A stretch of DNA of 64,000 bases from Drosophila pseudoobscura (GCF_009870125.1 NC_046683.1:11842001-11906000), one strand, 5' to 3'; numbered from the stretch's first letter, positions 1 to 12,121 are shown. Numbers and translations are program-made. Notes: generated by a model not told the origin, from the sequence alone.

Positions 1-874
1 TCCAACTTGAGGGGGTTTTTATTCTGCTTGATGACGCCGCCCAACGCTGCCGATTGCCCATCTTTGATTGAGGTGACAAGCGGCGTCTTCTATAACTAGT
101 AAAAACTAGTCAAATCTTGTAGAATTATTATAAAACATGATCAAAAGAATCTCTCAATGTTCTCTCTTTCTTTATTGAAAAATTCCTATAAAGTATGGCT
201 TTCTCTTGTGCAGACTCTCATGATCGGGAATTCGGAAAATATTCCATAGCTTCACAAGATTCACAGTCGAGATGGATATGTAGATGAGTTGTGTGATGAT
301 GGCATGAGGCCACAATAGGTTATAGGCCTGGCTGATTAGATCAGCCATCCTCATACTAACGATGTGCTGCCTAGGCACACCTTCATAATTTTCATTGGGC
401 ACTTGGAGCGCCTTTATGCAAATCAATTAATTGTTTGTATAGAAAATGGTATGAACTTTCTTAGGATTTTTTATTTGCATCGGCAGAATGGGTATTTCTG
501 GAGGTAATTTGAGCCAAAGTAGAAGTTTAACATTTTTTTTTTTGCTGAATTTCTTGTATTCTATTTGGTATGGTCCTATTTTTAGACTTAATTCATTAAG
601 TGTCACTAATTGTCTAAAAACCAGCTACTAATCAGTTGTATCTTTCAGATTCAGCCTCGAAACAAAAGTTTTCTGGGTTAAGATGGAAGTTCAGAGCTTC
701 TTAAGAGCTGTATTTGGTTATCAGATTATCTGATACATCTGTAGAGATTTTACTTCTTATTTTTGGAGTTTTTCGAATTTCCTTGAATTACATAAAAGCA
801 CTTCCCGCCCAAATGAAATGCCCTTGAAATCTCATATAAATTCCTGGAATGTTGAGTACACCGCGTTTTGGTTC

Positions 875-935
875 AATGTTGCCGGCAACATGTTGCCCGG
901 CAGCTGGCTCGGCCGCAAATGGAATGGCAACTTGA
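875..935 (+). repeat. GCAACATGTTGC module, copy 1
   Basis: A perfect 16-bp palindrome (876-891) overlaps the 12-bp palindrome GCAACATGTTGC (885-896). The word GGCAACTTGA follows at 926-935. The same elements recur near 41.5 kb in a different order, and the 12-mer recurs at 12234-12245. The function is unknown. Confidence 0.6.
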
Positions 936-1332
936 GACGCGGCAAACATCAACTTGAAGAAGGAACATCAAGAAACACGAAAACGTTCAACGAACTTCAG
1001 GCCAGAGACCAAAGGCCCGGTCCCACACCGTTGTCCGGGGGCGATACCCTGAGTGGGTGCACCGAGGGTTCCCCACTGCGTATACGCAATGGCCAGGACA
1101 CATCATCAGCTGTTGCCGGTTTGTGCAGCACCCAGGACACACTCTCATTTTGATTTACGTCCAGAAGGAGAAGCCGAAGAACCGAGACGAAGGCGAAACG
1201 GCAGCGGCTGCGGAAGGTTCAATGCACTCCCGGACACCAGGCCCAGACCCCAGGCCCAGAACCAGGACCAGGGCCCGATGACGTTTTGGGCCAGGGGATA
1301 ATCCAGCAGACAACAGACTCTTGCCTGTGTTG

Positions 1333-1364
1333 GTGTGTGTGTGCGTGTGTGTGTTTGTGTGTGC
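1333..1364 (+). repeat. (GT)n microsatellite, imperfect
   Basis: GT dinucleotide tract with single-base interruptions. It produces spurious Cys/Val-rich open frames on both strands. Confidence 0.95.
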
Positions 1365-1564
1365 TTTGTCGACACGCACACGTGCCCGTGTGCCCGTTCT
1401 GGCCATGTCCTGTGAGAGGGATTGGCTTTTTGGGCTTCGCTTTCGTCGGCAGTTTCGGCGGCGTCTTCGTAGGGCTTCGGACTTTTCGGCTCGCTGGCGT
1501 TTCGTTTTTTTTTTATTTTATTTCATTTTATTTTCGGGTGTCAATGTCCTGCGTGCTGTCTGTC

Positions 1565-1588
1565 TGTGTGTGTGTGTGTGTGTGTGTG
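1565..1588 (+). repeat. (TG)12 microsatellite
   Basis: Perfect TG dinucleotide run, one of more than a dozen GT/CA tracts in the window. Confidence 0.95.
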
Positions 1589-4500
1589 GGCTAGCCATGT
1601 GTCCTGCCACAGCAAAAGTTTTCAATTCGCGTTGCGTTTTGCGTTACGCTCGTCACATTTTATTAGCCCGTTTTCAGGCTGCAGGACATTGAACGTCTGT
1701 CTCTCCCTGCAAGAGTCCTTTGTGTCGCAATAAATAACACACACAAATACACACACACACACCCAAGAACACTCGCAGATGCATGTGTGCGTGTGAGGCC
1801 TTCCCTGCTTATTTTTGTTTTCTTCTTCAGAATTTTATATACGTTCTTTCTGGTTTTTTTTTTTTTTGGGTTTTAGATATGAGGTGCATTGAACTGCAGG
1901 GCCGCCTCTTGATGGTGGGGAGGGGGGATTTGAGCCTGAAATTGTTTAAATATTCGGCTGCTTTGTATACCCTTCGAGCGGGGATCGGCAGAATCGATGG
2001 ATCATTCCCTTTTTGGGGAAGCATCCCGTCTCTCGATGACTCCTGGTCGAAAGAGTATCCCTTGTTCGGGGTAGCCTTTATTCGCATAGGTTTTTGTGTG
2101 TGTAACAATTGTCGTGGTCAAACAATGGACAGTGTGTGTATCCGTATGCACCGTTATCCCTGGAAACCCCCTGGAACACAAGAAACCTTTGGATTAGGGC
2201 CTTGACAATTGCGAGGGCGATGATGGCAGCACCGATGATGGTGAGGGCGATGGCCCTGACAGGAGAACAGGGGGAGGTGGAGGTGGAGGAGGGAGAGTGG
2301 CATGAGGCAGGGTGCCGGTGTGCCTCCAGCTGCCTTACCCTCTAACGGGAACACTTAACCCTAAGCATATTTTCGGCATTTCTTTTTGTGTGTTGCATTT
2401 TTTTCTTTTTGCATTTTTTTTTGGGAGGGCGCTAATGATGATGAAGCGGCCAGAGTGAGACGGGGACACCGATAGAGAAACAGAAGGCCAGCGGGGAGGG
2501 CAAAGAGGTGTGCTGTGGGAGGGGGGGGGAGGGGAGGGGAGAACAACTGCTGCCACAGTGTGTCTCCTTGATGCGTCCTTCAGGAGCTCTCTGGCGCATG
2601 ACTTTTGCCGTCTTTGCAACTTTTTCCCCAACTTCTGTTGCAAGTCACAAAAAAAAAAAAGAAAACAACAGCAACAACAAAAGCAGCAACAGAGAAACTG
2701 CGTTATTTTCTTCGCTTTTTTTCGGATGAGTAGAAGAAGGCACCAGCCAGGACTTTGTCTATGCTGCAAAAGAATGCCTTTGGGGCATTTAGATAAAAAA
2801 TACATGAAGGAGCCGGAGAGCCAAATCCAAAAGGATACTAAAAAGAATGAGACAGACCTCGCAGGGTAGAGGCAGGGAAAGCGGGGCCCAGGACACAGGC
2901 AGGCCTGCATATTGCACTTGAGAGAGCTCCACAAAAATCAACCAAAATAACAACGAAAAAAAATCACAAGACGCACATAAAATAAAACGAAAAAGCTGAA
3001 AAAAAAGACAACCAAAAAAATACGAAAAGTGTAATAGAATTTACTTGACAGGGTGGTCTGAGGCGAGGGGGCGTGGAGGGGCAGTGAGGCGCTTGGGGAC
3101 CCCAGCTGTGGAATTTCCATATATATATTTTGTAGCTTGCTTGTGTTTTTATAATAAAAAGAAACAGCAGCAGATCCAAAGGTGGGAAATCCGAGGAACT
3201 GTCAGGGCTTATATAGGATGTCGAATGGATCTGTGGGTCGTTCTTAAGAGGTATTAGAAGGTTGAAGAGCCATGAGTTCCTATCGAAGAAAAAGAAAACT
3301 AATCAGGGTCAAGATAGTCAACACTTTCTTCACTCCTTCAAGTACTCCCAAAAGTATGGTTATACATAATAAAAATCCCAATTTCGCGCCTTAAATTCCT
3401 TTGATATTTTTGTTGTTTCTTTCTTCACATTTAATGCCAATTCCACATCGTACACTCCTATTCCTTAAGCATTCTCTCTGTTCTTACTTCTTTCACGCCC
3501 TCTACTCCCTTTGGTTACCAGTTTCAGGACGAACTTTGGAGGTTTAATGCCCAACACTCATATGAGATGTCCCTCAACGCAAACAGAGCCCCAACAATGT
3601 CGCCGTCGTCGAGGCTAATCTACAGCAATTTTTACGCTTTTCACAAGAAATCCTGCCCTCAACCAAAAAAAAAAAAAAATAAAGATGGAAATCGAGTGAG
3701 GGACTGGGGGAGGAACCACGTTTCAAAAGAAAGAAAACTTTGGACTTTGAATGGTCGGGAATTTTCCTTTTCATCAGCTTAAAAGCCTGGCACCAGCGCC
3801 AAGGGTACAGCGGCAGAGCCGAGAAAGAAAAGCTGTGTGCGATGGGGGTAGGGGGCAGGGAGGCGGAGGAGAGCCAATGATGAAAGATACATTTGTAGCG
3901 CATAGATATGAGTTCCCCGCAATCCGTAGAGGCTTCAAGGGTATGTTGTATTCGAATACGATCTAAAACAGAAATATTCAAGGAATTTTGAGTAAATGCA
4001 TGAGTGGATTTTGATCAAAGGAATCTATCATGATTTTCGATTATTGGTTGTCGTCTCAAGAAAAGTAGAAGATGGATGACATAGGCATAGTTTTGGTATC
4101 TCATAATCAACCGATTGAAATGATTTTTGAAACTGTGGCAGGGGATTGTAGGGGAGAGCAGAATTTCACACATAGATGGACCTATAGACATGCCTAAACT
4201 GCCTTTTAATAATTCGAAAAGTGTATTCGAGAAGATTCTTTCCTTCCCTAGCTGTTAACAGGGGTATCTCCGAGTCCGAATGTCGGGCTGAAGTACTGTT
4301 TGTACTTACTGGGTGTTTTTATTCTTTGTCCACAAAAATGTGAATCTCAAAGATACCGTCAGAGAGCTTATCCCACCTTTCGTCCTTTCCTCTCGTCCGT
4401 TGTAGCCCATATTTATGCCATTTTTTTCCGCATTGTCAATGCTAGTGGGAGTCGTCGTCGCCGTCGTCGGCGCCTCATAATCCGTTATTAATTGCTCAAC

Positions 4501-4879
4501 GACATGTTACCAAGGATTGGGAGGGACCGGGAGGGGACAGAGGATTCGGGGGCGAGGGATGTATATATATATTTGTATCTTTTGTCTGCACAACTCCGTT
4601 CAGACAGACTGAAGAAAAACTTTTGCCATTGCCTCTCCGCACAAGTGTGTGTGGGCTTATGTATCTGTATGTCTATGTGCAGCTGTATCTGTATCTGTAT
4701 GTGTATTTGTATCTGTGGCCGGTATTCCGTAGCCGTATCGGTTACTACTTCTCTCTTGCTGCGGCCTGCCCTACACTTGTTCTGTAATTTATTTACTCAA
4801 AACACGCAAAATTATTTTATGCAAATGATTTCTCAACATTTTGCACTTCCCTTCCAAGTTGAGTCAGCCACCGCCATCT

Positions 4880-4907
4880 ATCCATCCATCCATCCATCCA
4901 TCCATCC
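4880..4907 (+). repeat. (ATCC)n tetranucleotide repeat
   Basis: About seven units of a 4-bp repeat. The Ser-Ile-His-Pro translations it yields are not evidence of a gene. Confidence 0.95.
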
Positions 4908-5571
4908 CGCATGCCCCTACCCATCCTTGTGGGACTCCATTCTGCCTCCGCCCCTCTGACAGTTTTGTAGTCTGCCCCCCCTCCCCCCACATTCGGGGGC
5001 GTGGCCAGGGCAAACGTTTAACTTGTGACTTATAGAGTGTGTGGCAGTACAGAAATAGGGCAACAAAACTTTAACCGCATGAGGAACTTGGTTAGTTGAT
5101 TTTGCTTATTAAATGTAAATACATTTTATTTTATGGCCAAGTTTGGGACACTCTACAGTTAAAAGGCTTAAGCATCACGGATTAGGAAAAGTTCTATTCC
5201 ATAAATAGCCAGAAACTGTTTCATAATGGATTCAGCAACGTACTTTAAAGGGTTACACTCATTAAATCCGTTTGAAAATGCTTTCAGTTCCCTTCATTCC
5301 GATGGCAGAGCTTCAGTTCCAGAGCAGGTGTTGTTGTGAGAAGCTAGATATTTTAACACTCTAAAAATTCAAATAAAATAGGTCATTAAATGGAACATAA
5401 TTAGAACATAGCTAGCGGTCGTGGTACATTTCTTTATCTCCCATAAAAACTCGTATCTTATCCCTAGATAAACCCAACACAGAGATATCTACATATGTAT
5501 CTTGAATTTCTTGTCGGAAATAAGCTTGCCAAATTGCTCATCGAATGTCGTACTTCTGAGCACTTGTATCT

Positions 5572-5817
5572 ATGTTAGGGTTACTTCTCAGGTTGATCTC
5601 CGGTGGGGTGTCTGCAGTTTTGGCCCACATAGATACGAGTTCGAGTATTGCTGAAATAATAACAGCAAACTCCGCTCGAATTGAGACAATTTCCAGGTAT
5701 CCGAAAGATGGAATCGGTGCCAGCAGACTGGAGCAGTCTTTGGCGTTGGATTGCAAATATGAAATCGGACAGAAAATAATGGGAGTGTCGAACAGAAGAA
5801 GTGATTTCGACACATAA
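5572..5817 (+). CDS. Candidate 81-codon open frame, unrecognised
   Basis: An ATG-initiated frame of 81 codons ends in TAA. Its composition is ordinary, with no tandem repeat, a hydrophobic start (LGLLLRLISGGV) and a mixed polar remainder. No family is recognised. The complementary strand is also open over the same interval, so the openness could be chance or a decayed exon. There is no clear Kozak context and no polyadenylation signal was confirmed. It lies about 1 kb from the first tRNA gene. It is listed because it is one of few high-complexity open frames in the first 12 kb. Comparison with related flies would decide. Confidence 0.2.
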   Translation: MLGLLLRLISGGVSAVLAHIDTSSSIAEIITANSARIETISRYPKDGIGASRLEQSLALDCKYEIGQKIMGVSNRRSDFDT

Positions 5818-6699
5818 TATTAACTGTTTTTAGTGGGGGGCAAAAGTGAAAATTTGGCTAACAAAGCGATGGAGGAAGAAGGTCAAAAACTCTTTTGGGT
5901 TTCGTGTGAAGTCCGAATGGAGTGTATCCGCGTATCTATCAGATACATGCGTCACGGCTGTTTGCGAATATTTTTTTTTTTTTTTGCTTGCTGCTCACAT
6001 AATTTTACATTCGATTTCCTCAATTAGTTCGGACTTGGGTCTGGGCTTTGGGCTCTGGCTTTGGGCTTGGGCCTGCGGAGCAGCTGTGCAAATTCTATTT
6101 TTTTTTTGTTGTTTTTTTTTCGTATCTGTGAGATGAGCAGCAGCGCAAAAGTCGATTAATCAACGCAGGCTTTGAGCCGAATTTGGGTCAAAGTCTTTCG
6201 TTTGTGCGGTCGTTTATCTCTCGGCAGAAACAACCGCCAGAAAGCCCCGAAATCAAACCGAAAGATACGCGTATCTAACATTTGCCCATTTCTTGTCTTC
6301 TCTTATTTTTTTTCGCGAATTTTTTTCGTCGGCTTCATGCGTTGCTCTGATTTCTGTCGTTGATTTGCGCAAGTTGTCGTCGTCTCTCGCTCGTCGCCTG
6401 TCTATCAAGCGCTTGGCATCTCTGGAACACTTCTTCGTCTGCCATCTCAAGAGTCCCGGGGTCAATGATCCAATGCTGAGTCCATTTCTGGGTCCCTCTC
6501 TGGCGGACTGTGCGGACTTGCTGCTGCGATTCAAAGCCCAGCGGGTGGCACGGGCCTTTAAAAGCCTTTAAAATTCAATCAATATGGGGTTAATTACAAT
6601 TCGAGTTTGTTTCCCTTGTCTATGATTTTTTTCTTGGGTCACTAAAGTCAGTGAGAAATAATAGGAAAAAAAAATGTATTTAAAGACAAAGAAAGATAC
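5818..6699. other. Non-genic stretch with one regulatory-like palindrome
   Basis: Contains the first GTATCT-3-AGATAC palindrome (5932-5946) and T-rich runs. The interval 6350-6570 has balanced composition and an open frame, but there is no early ATG and it is not called as a gene. Confidence 0.6.
5932..5946. promoter_or_regulatory. GTATCT-ATC-AGATAC palindrome, site 1
   Basis: A perfect inverted repeat with 6-bp arms and a 3-bp spacer, first of four such sites between 5.9 and 13.8 kb. The shape suggests a dimeric DNA-binding protein. The factor is not known to me. Confidence 0.45.
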
Positions 6700-6706
6700 A
6701 AAAAAA
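6700..6706 (-). terminator. Pol III terminator of tRNA-Ser copy 1
   Basis: Seven A residues on the plus strand form a T7 run 17 nt past the tRNA 3' end on the minus strand. A second run (A9, 6666-6674) lies further downstream as a backup. Confidence 0.75.
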
Positions 6707-6723
6707 TATGGGGGGTCATTCTA

Positions 6724-6805
6724 CGCAGTCGGTAGGATTCGAACCTACGCTCCCAGAGGGAATCTGATTTCTAGTCAGACGCCTTAACCGCTCGGCCACG
6801 ACTGC
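6724..6805 (-). tRNA. tRNA-Ser(AGA), copy 1
   Basis: An 82-nt serine tRNA gene with no intron. The ends pair in a full acceptor stem (GCAGTCG with CGACTGC, then discriminator G). It has the long variable arm typical of tRNA-Ser. The anticodon AGA is at 6772-6770 on the minus strand and would be read as IGA after A34 editing, decoding UCU/UCC/UCA. Internal promoters are intact: A box TGGCCGAGCGG and B box GGTTCGAATCC. The sequence is identical to copies 2 and 4. It is the only copy on the minus strand. About 30 bp of its 5' flank resembles the 5' flank of copy 3, which suggests descent from one duplicated unit. Confidence 0.98.
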
Positions 6806-7690
6806 TTCGATGACACCTGCCCGCCCAATCGCCGTCAAACGGCAATCGATGAGGGTCTTCTATACGATTATCTCAGGACTGCTATTTATAGTTTTAGCCT
6901 AAACCACTTTTGCCACTTGCCTTATTAGGGCCCAATTGTCATTTGCATTAAAAAGTTGGGTATTTTCTTATACCCTGAGATTGATAAGATTTTCCATGAT
7001 CACCTCACGCCTCACATTGGCCGCCACTCAATCTAAAAATCACTCTAAAAGTGGCTCGTGTTTCCACACGATATACACGAATACAATTGTGCTGCTTTAA
7101 AAGCTGTATACATAAAACATCTACACAGATGACGATTCATGGATATATTTATAAATATTAGGCCGAAAAAACAGCAATAGACGGTGTGGCCAGAATCCCA
7201 TTGAGTGGCAAAAGTACTCCAAAAACAGGTTAAAATGTTTCGTCTTCCTCAAGTTTATTTTTTATAAATATAAGACAACCAAGTTTGTTTTTTGGTTTTA
7301 ATTATTCAGCCAGAAATATATACAGAAACTTAAGTACTATTATCTATAAAAAGATTACTATAATATGAACAGTATTTCGGCATAACTTATCATACTACCT
7401 ACTATTTCCAATCTTTCTGTGTGCTTAATATACCCACTACAGATAAGTTCAAGTGGCAGAGGGAATATTATAGGTTGGTGAGAGGTACCAATACCAGCTT
7501 CTCGGATTCAATAGTATCTCCAATATCTGCAATAGTATCTCCACTTCCAAAGAGCAACATAAACCATTTGTTTCCCTTTATTTAGACTGTTATTTATATG
7601 CGATTGGTGGCACATAAAATAGTTATAAAATACATGGAAACATTGGGTTGCAAGAAAATTTCTTTCCCTTATATTTGTATTTTTACTCCA
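6806..7690. other. Non-genic, AT-rich stretch
   Basis: The first 30 bp are the 5' flank of tRNA copy 1. The rest is AT-rich sequence with no open frame of note and no repeat longer than a few units. Confidence 0.6.
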
Positions 7691-7866
7691 TTTTCTTTTT
7701 GTTGTCGTAGGTCATGAGGGAGGAAGCGCCTGCCATTGCCTTATGGCTATGCGATTTCCGCCCCGAAACTATTTTAAAAATCTTCTGCGCCTACGAAACG
7801 TCAACTACTAGAAAATATCATGGGCTTCGGGCGAAAAACAAAAAAAAATTGATTATAGATAATAAG
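7691..7866 (+). repeat. Duplicated module, copy 1
   Basis: This stretch aligns with 22587-22824 in the same orientation. Shared blocks include TGCCATTGCC, then ATTTCCGCCC, then a 17-bp identical run CTTCTGCGCCTACGAAA. A weaker AATTATAGA-like word lies near the end. It contains a short frame at 7743-7811 that starts like the second copy (M-A-x-x-F-P-P-x-N, then K-x-L-L-R-L-R) but stops after 22 codons. Over 19 aligned codons there are 48 of 57 identical bases and no gap. The differences are mostly not at third positions, so selection on a protein is not evident. The nature of the module is unknown. Confidence 0.6.
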
Positions 7867-8893
7867 CTATGGGATCGAGTTCTTGGTCTGGAGATCAGGG
7901 ATCTGCGATTTGAAGTATGGCTGTAATTAAAATGTGTATATGTATCTTGATAATGGGCTTAATTTTCTTTTTCTTTCACCAAAAGAAGGCCGGAAGACCA
8001 CAGAAAAAGTGATTCCCGTCCATCAAAAAACAGACCCATGCCCATAAATATGATGTCCTCTCGTTAAATCACAATTTTATAAAGAAAGAAAAAAAAGACA
8101 GTTCAAAAACTGTCCCAAAACACCGAAAAAGCCTGCCAATGGCCAGGCAAAGGGCAAAGGGCAAAAGGGTTAGCGAGGTATAGGCGCAAGAACCGATGCG
8201 ACGGTGTGTCAGGCAGGAGGGGAGGGCGGAGGGGGGGAATGTGAGTGAAGTGTGGCAGCTTTAGACAGATCCCGCTGCATAGTTTTAGTTGCCTCTAATT
8301 TTACGGCAGAGTAAACGCAGACGATGGAGGAGACGACGGCAGACAAAACATTTGGCAGCTGCCAAGACGTCCTCAGAGCCGGTCTCTCGCGTCTCGCGTC
8401 GCGCGACTCGTCCTCCAGCCCGGCCGAAGGAGACCCTCGACTGGCAGCGGCTTGACAAGCAGCGATTAAGAAGATAAATGATTATTTTGAGCAATGCTAA
8501 AATAATAGACAGCGAAGGCAGCAGCAGCAGAATCCTTCTTGGCTTAAATTTCTAATTAGATGCCAGCTAAATTTCTGGTGCCTGGGCGGTGGGTCTGTGC
8601 GCGTTGCTCTGTGCTGGCGTCTTACAGTTCGTTTATTGATTATTTTCACCACTATACGGGCACACAAATATATAAGGATTGGTATATATCGAAGTACTTT
8701 GAACCCTGAACGAGAGCGACGCACTCGAGGCGACCGATGCGGCGACCCGAGGAGCCAAAAAACCGAGGCCGTAGACCTGAAACCGGCTGCCCTTTTTTTG
8801 TTTTTGTTTATATGTATATTGTATTTTTGGGTGTATTTTCATTGTCAAGGCTAAGCGCAGAGTGACGCCCTCAGCACGCATTTGTGCGTGTGT

Positions 8894-8908
8894 GTATCTG
8901 ACAGATAC
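8894..8908. promoter_or_regulatory. GTATCT-GAC-AGATAC palindrome, site 2
   Basis: A perfect inverted repeat with the same arms and the same 3-bp spacing as sites 1 and 4. It is flanked by T on the left and AT on the right. Confidence 0.45.
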
Positions 8909-9320
8909 ATTTATGGGAAGCAGCTTGCATTTGAGCCTTGGCAAAGTGCGAACACACTATAGCCAAAAAAAAGGTTTGAATGTGAAAATAATAGATGCAT
9001 TATATGCTTTAGACTTAGAGGGTATATGAAAACAGAAGATCAGAGCCAGAGTGCTATCAAAGGAGTTATAGATAGTAATATAAGTAACGTTGATACATTT
9101 CTTTGGAGTGGCTTTTTAGCCTGGCTCCAGGCTCTCTCTGGAGACTAAAATTTTGTATTATATTTTCTGAATGAATAAATTCAAGTTCGCCTTATCTATC
9201 TCCGATTCGATGTACCATATGATGGAAAGAGTATTCTTTTGGCGGACGTAAGAGTGCGTAGAGCGTTGAACTTGAAACAAAAGTTGATTCAACTTTTGGC
9301 GCGGGGGGCAGCAAGTGCGT

Positions 9321-9335
9321 GTACCTAGCAGATAC
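9321..9335. promoter_or_regulatory. GTACCT-AGC-AGATAC palindrome, site 3
   Basis: Same architecture as the other sites but with one mismatch in the left arm (GTACCT in place of GTATCT). Confidence 0.4.
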
Positions 9336-9346
9336 ACTGAACTCAA

Positions 9347-9365
9347 CCCCCCCCCCCCCCCCCCC
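9347..9365 (+). repeat. C19 homopolymer
   Basis: Nineteen consecutive C residues. It is prone to sequencing length error and to slippage. Confidence 0.95.
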
Positions 9366-9678
9366 ACCAGATACCACCACTAGATACTCTGCCAGCCTAG
9401 TGAGCCACTCTCCGCTAACGGCGCTTTCTTTTATGATTTTTAATTAATTTTTATGTGCTAGCAGCAGCGGCAGCAGCATTCGCGAAAAGAAACCGAAAAT
9501 CTTGTTAGCCAAAAATTAAAATTTAAGCAAATTTGATAGATAGTTAGATGGATAGATAGGTTTATGGAGAGACAAGCATAGAGATGCTCCCTAGGGGGAG
9601 GGGATTCAGAGCAGAGCAGAGGTCTCGCAAGTCAATGAACCAAAAAAGGTCAAATATTTTTGCAAAAACTTTATTTTT

Positions 9679-9696
9679 GTGTGTGTGTGTGTGTGT
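9679..9696 (+). repeat. (GT)9 microsatellite
   Basis: Perfect GT dinucleotide run. Confidence 0.95.
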
Positions 9697-10151
9697 TTTT
9701 TGTATCCTCTTTTGGTCTTTTGCAGATCTAATGTTTCCCATACCGATACCGATACCACCTTCAGTGATAAATAGTTTTGATCTGCTTTTGGACAACAAGA
9801 TTTCGACATTTATGTTTGGGATTACTCGAAATTGCCATATCAATTGGGGATCGGAATGACGGGTGACCCAAACCAAAAGTCTTCTTGTTTGGGTATTGCG
9901 AAAGTCTGCTCTGATAGGAAATTATCTGATTAAATAGTGAACAAAACTCTAAAAACTAAACATTCATTTTAACCCACTTTATAAGCACTTTATTCCATAT
10001 TTGTTTTAATTAAATGTGCAAACTATTTTTTGTTTTTTTTTGTTAGTTTTTGTTGAGGCAGCTTTCGGCGTTTCTATAAATATAAATCTCCACGCAGCAG
10101 TTAATATTAGTTCGTTAGGTTTGAAGCTCGTTGGACGGCCTTCGCATACGA

Positions 10152-10233
10152 GCAGTCGTGGCCGAGCGGTTAAGGCGTCTGACTAGAAATCAGATTCCCT
10201 CTGGGAGCGTAGGTTCGAATCCTACCGACTGCG
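10152..10233 (+). tRNA. tRNA-Ser(AGA), copy 2
   Basis: An 82-nt serine tRNA gene, identical to copies 1 and 4. Anticodon AGA lies at 10185-10187 within loop CTAGAAA. The A box, B box and long variable arm are intact, and the acceptor stem is fully paired. The first run of four Ts after the gene is at 10276-10279, followed by T9 at 10281-10289. The primary transcript could therefore carry a trailer of about 42 nt, longer than for the other three copies. It lies 3.3 kb from copy 1 in the opposite orientation. Confidence 0.98.
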
Positions 10234-10275
10234 TTATTCGCGGGGAGCATTGATCCTGATCTGATCTCTCCTGGA

Positions 10276-10289
10276 TTTTCTTTTTTTTT
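10276..10289 (+). terminator. Distal Pol III terminator of tRNA-Ser copy 2
   Basis: TTTT, one C, then T9, beginning 42 nt after the tRNA end. No closer T4 run exists, so this is the probable stop. Confidence 0.6.
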
Positions 10290-12121
10290 CATATTCTTCT
10301 GCCTGTTTGCTGCCCTTCAATGAAATATATATGTACCTTTTGCACCTCTTGTTTTTTTCCATTTTCCATCACCTTTTCTTCCATTTGTAACTATTCTTTC
10401 ACTTCTTGCAGAACTTTCTCCACACATTTTCAGCTCTGCCTTTTTCTCCCACTCAAAAATTTTCTTTTTGCTAAATCCTCTTCCTTTCGTAGTTTTCTTT
10501 CTTATTTCTTTTCACGCCCTTTTGCAACGTCTTCATCTTTATTTTTTTTATTTTATTTTTTGTATTTTTTTGTTATCACGCTTGTTAATGTCATTCGGCG
10601 ACGTTCCGCCTCCCTGACTCTGTCTTTGCCACCGTCTCTGTCTCTGTCTCCGTCATCGTCACCGTCTGTGTGCCCGTCTGTGTCTCTGCCCCTTTGGGTT
10701 CGTCCTTTGCCTCGCCTTATTAGCCGCCATTAACACTTTTGCATGACCCCCCCGCCACCCGCCCTGCGGCAGACAGTGGGAACAACAAAAATGAAGTTGT
10801 CTTTTGGTTGAAAGCAGAAAGTGGCAAGTGGCGGCAGTAGGGATGGGGATGGGGATGGGGACGGGGATGGGTTTCGTGTTTCGTCGCCTCATTTCGCTTG
10901 CAGCATTTTGGGGCAGCACCTTCATCTTGGGCAGCACCCTCTCCCCTCTGCCGCTTACTTATATGCCTCTTGTTGTTGCTGTTTGATTTCGGGCATCCTC
11001 TCCTTTGCGACTTTCTTTGTCTGCTGCTTGTTGCTGGCTAATTAAAAAGCATCTTCCCTTTGGGGGGTAGACACGAGTAGCGGCTCCCTGGGAGTCTGGG
11101 CTATGAATCAGGCAAAGCTAAGGGCGAGATCAATGGAAATCAACATTCCGCTTATGACCCTGTCCGGCCACACGATTGCTTTAAGAACGGATCCAAAAGG
11201 TAGACTTTATTCGTTCCAACATTCCCGGAATATCTTCTATTCGTGTTCCATGTCTTATCCACTGAAATATATCTTTTATCCATCCATCGAGCCATCCAAA
11301 AACGAACAATGACAGGACACGGCGTAGCATTAACAAAACATTTTTTTGAGGACCACCCGAGAGGCGGGACAATGAAGTCCGAGAGAGAGAGGCTGGCGGG
11401 CGGGGGGGCAGGCAAATAGTACAAATTTATTTTTCTATATAAATTGTAATTTGTTGTTGCTGATTGTAATCTCTGGAGAGCGGGTGGTGGGGCGGTTGTG
11501 GTCTATCTTCAATGCCGCCGTCGCTTTCAATTCGATGAACGATCGTCGATTGGCGCCAGGCAGAACCAGAGGAATATTCCAACACCGTGGAAGTCGAAAC
11601 ATTTAATACACTGCAGATCGTAAAGCTTTTAAGGGACAAAAATGAAACGTGAAAGGGTGTTTGAGTGCTTAAAAAGAGCATCATTAATATGGTAAGTGAT
11701 TGATTGATAAATGATTGTTCAAGGAAAATAAAGATCAATAAAGATGATACATCGCATGTCCTTTAAGGATAAACTTTAAGGCTCTTATCAATCATTGCTC
11801 TTATCATTGTATTCAACTTTTTCTTCTATATTCTGTTGCAGTGCTATTTGTATTTATTGACAACCAAAATACCACTAAATACTAAAAAGACCAAAAAACA
11901 CCAAAAATGCTGAGCAAACTAAAGGTATTCCAAAAAAAATACTAACAAAATTCAAAATTGTACATATGTTCAAAATTTGTAATACCCATCGCATAAAGAG
12001 GGTGTTGCAACAACCGAACGAACAGTAGCAACTTGCAACATTGCCATTGAGTACAATTAATTGAACACCAACAACAAATCGATTGCGCGAACAACAAAAA
12101 CAACAACGGGACAAGAACAAC
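10290..12121. other. Non-genic, pyrimidine-rich then mixed stretch
   Basis: The interval 10260-10700 is strongly CT-rich on the plus strand. A GGGGAT-type short repeat lies near 10842-10870. No supported gene is present. The last 70 bases (CAA-rich, 12050-12121) look like the 5' UTR of the candidate exon that follows. Confidence 0.55.

Larger units (their letters stand above)
1..5571. other. Non-genic stretch rich in simple repeats
   Basis: No convincing gene is seen. The open frames here run through GT tracts, poly-T or CT-rich sequence and have low-complexity translations. Notable content is GT tracts at 1333-1364 and 1565-1588, an ATCC tract at 4880-4907, and a GCAACATGTTGC-centred module at 875-935. 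GA-rich and A-rich sequence lies around 2400-3030. The composition fits fly intergenic or intronic DNA. Confidence 0.7.
7867..10151. other. Non-genic stretch between the duplicated module and tRNA copy 2
   Basis: Holds two of the four 15-bp palindromes (8894-8908, 9321-9335), a C19 run (9347-9365) and a GT tract (9679-9696). A CpG-rich patch at 8290-8470 could be regulatory or 5' UTR sequence. No supported gene was seen. Confidence 0.6.

Noticed and set aside
1286..1692. Overlapping open frames of about 80-120 codons around the GT tracts
   Set aside because: They are Cys/Val/Thr-His repeat translations of GT/CA dinucleotides on both strands.
2335..2934. A 199-codon minus-strand frame
   Set aside because: Runs through A-rich and G-rich simple sequence, with a Cys/Phe-repeat translation. 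No coding features.
6293..6571. A 92-codon plus-strand frame
   Set aside because: The first codon is TTG and there is no early ATG. The beginning is T-rich sequence read as Phe/Ser. It could be part of an exon, but there is no support.
8882..8908. Short resemblance to the start of a known fly microRNA (miR-210-like TTGTGCGTGTG)
   Set aside because: Similarity stops after about 11 bases and there is no precursor-length hairpin. The inverted repeat here is only the 15-bp palindrome.
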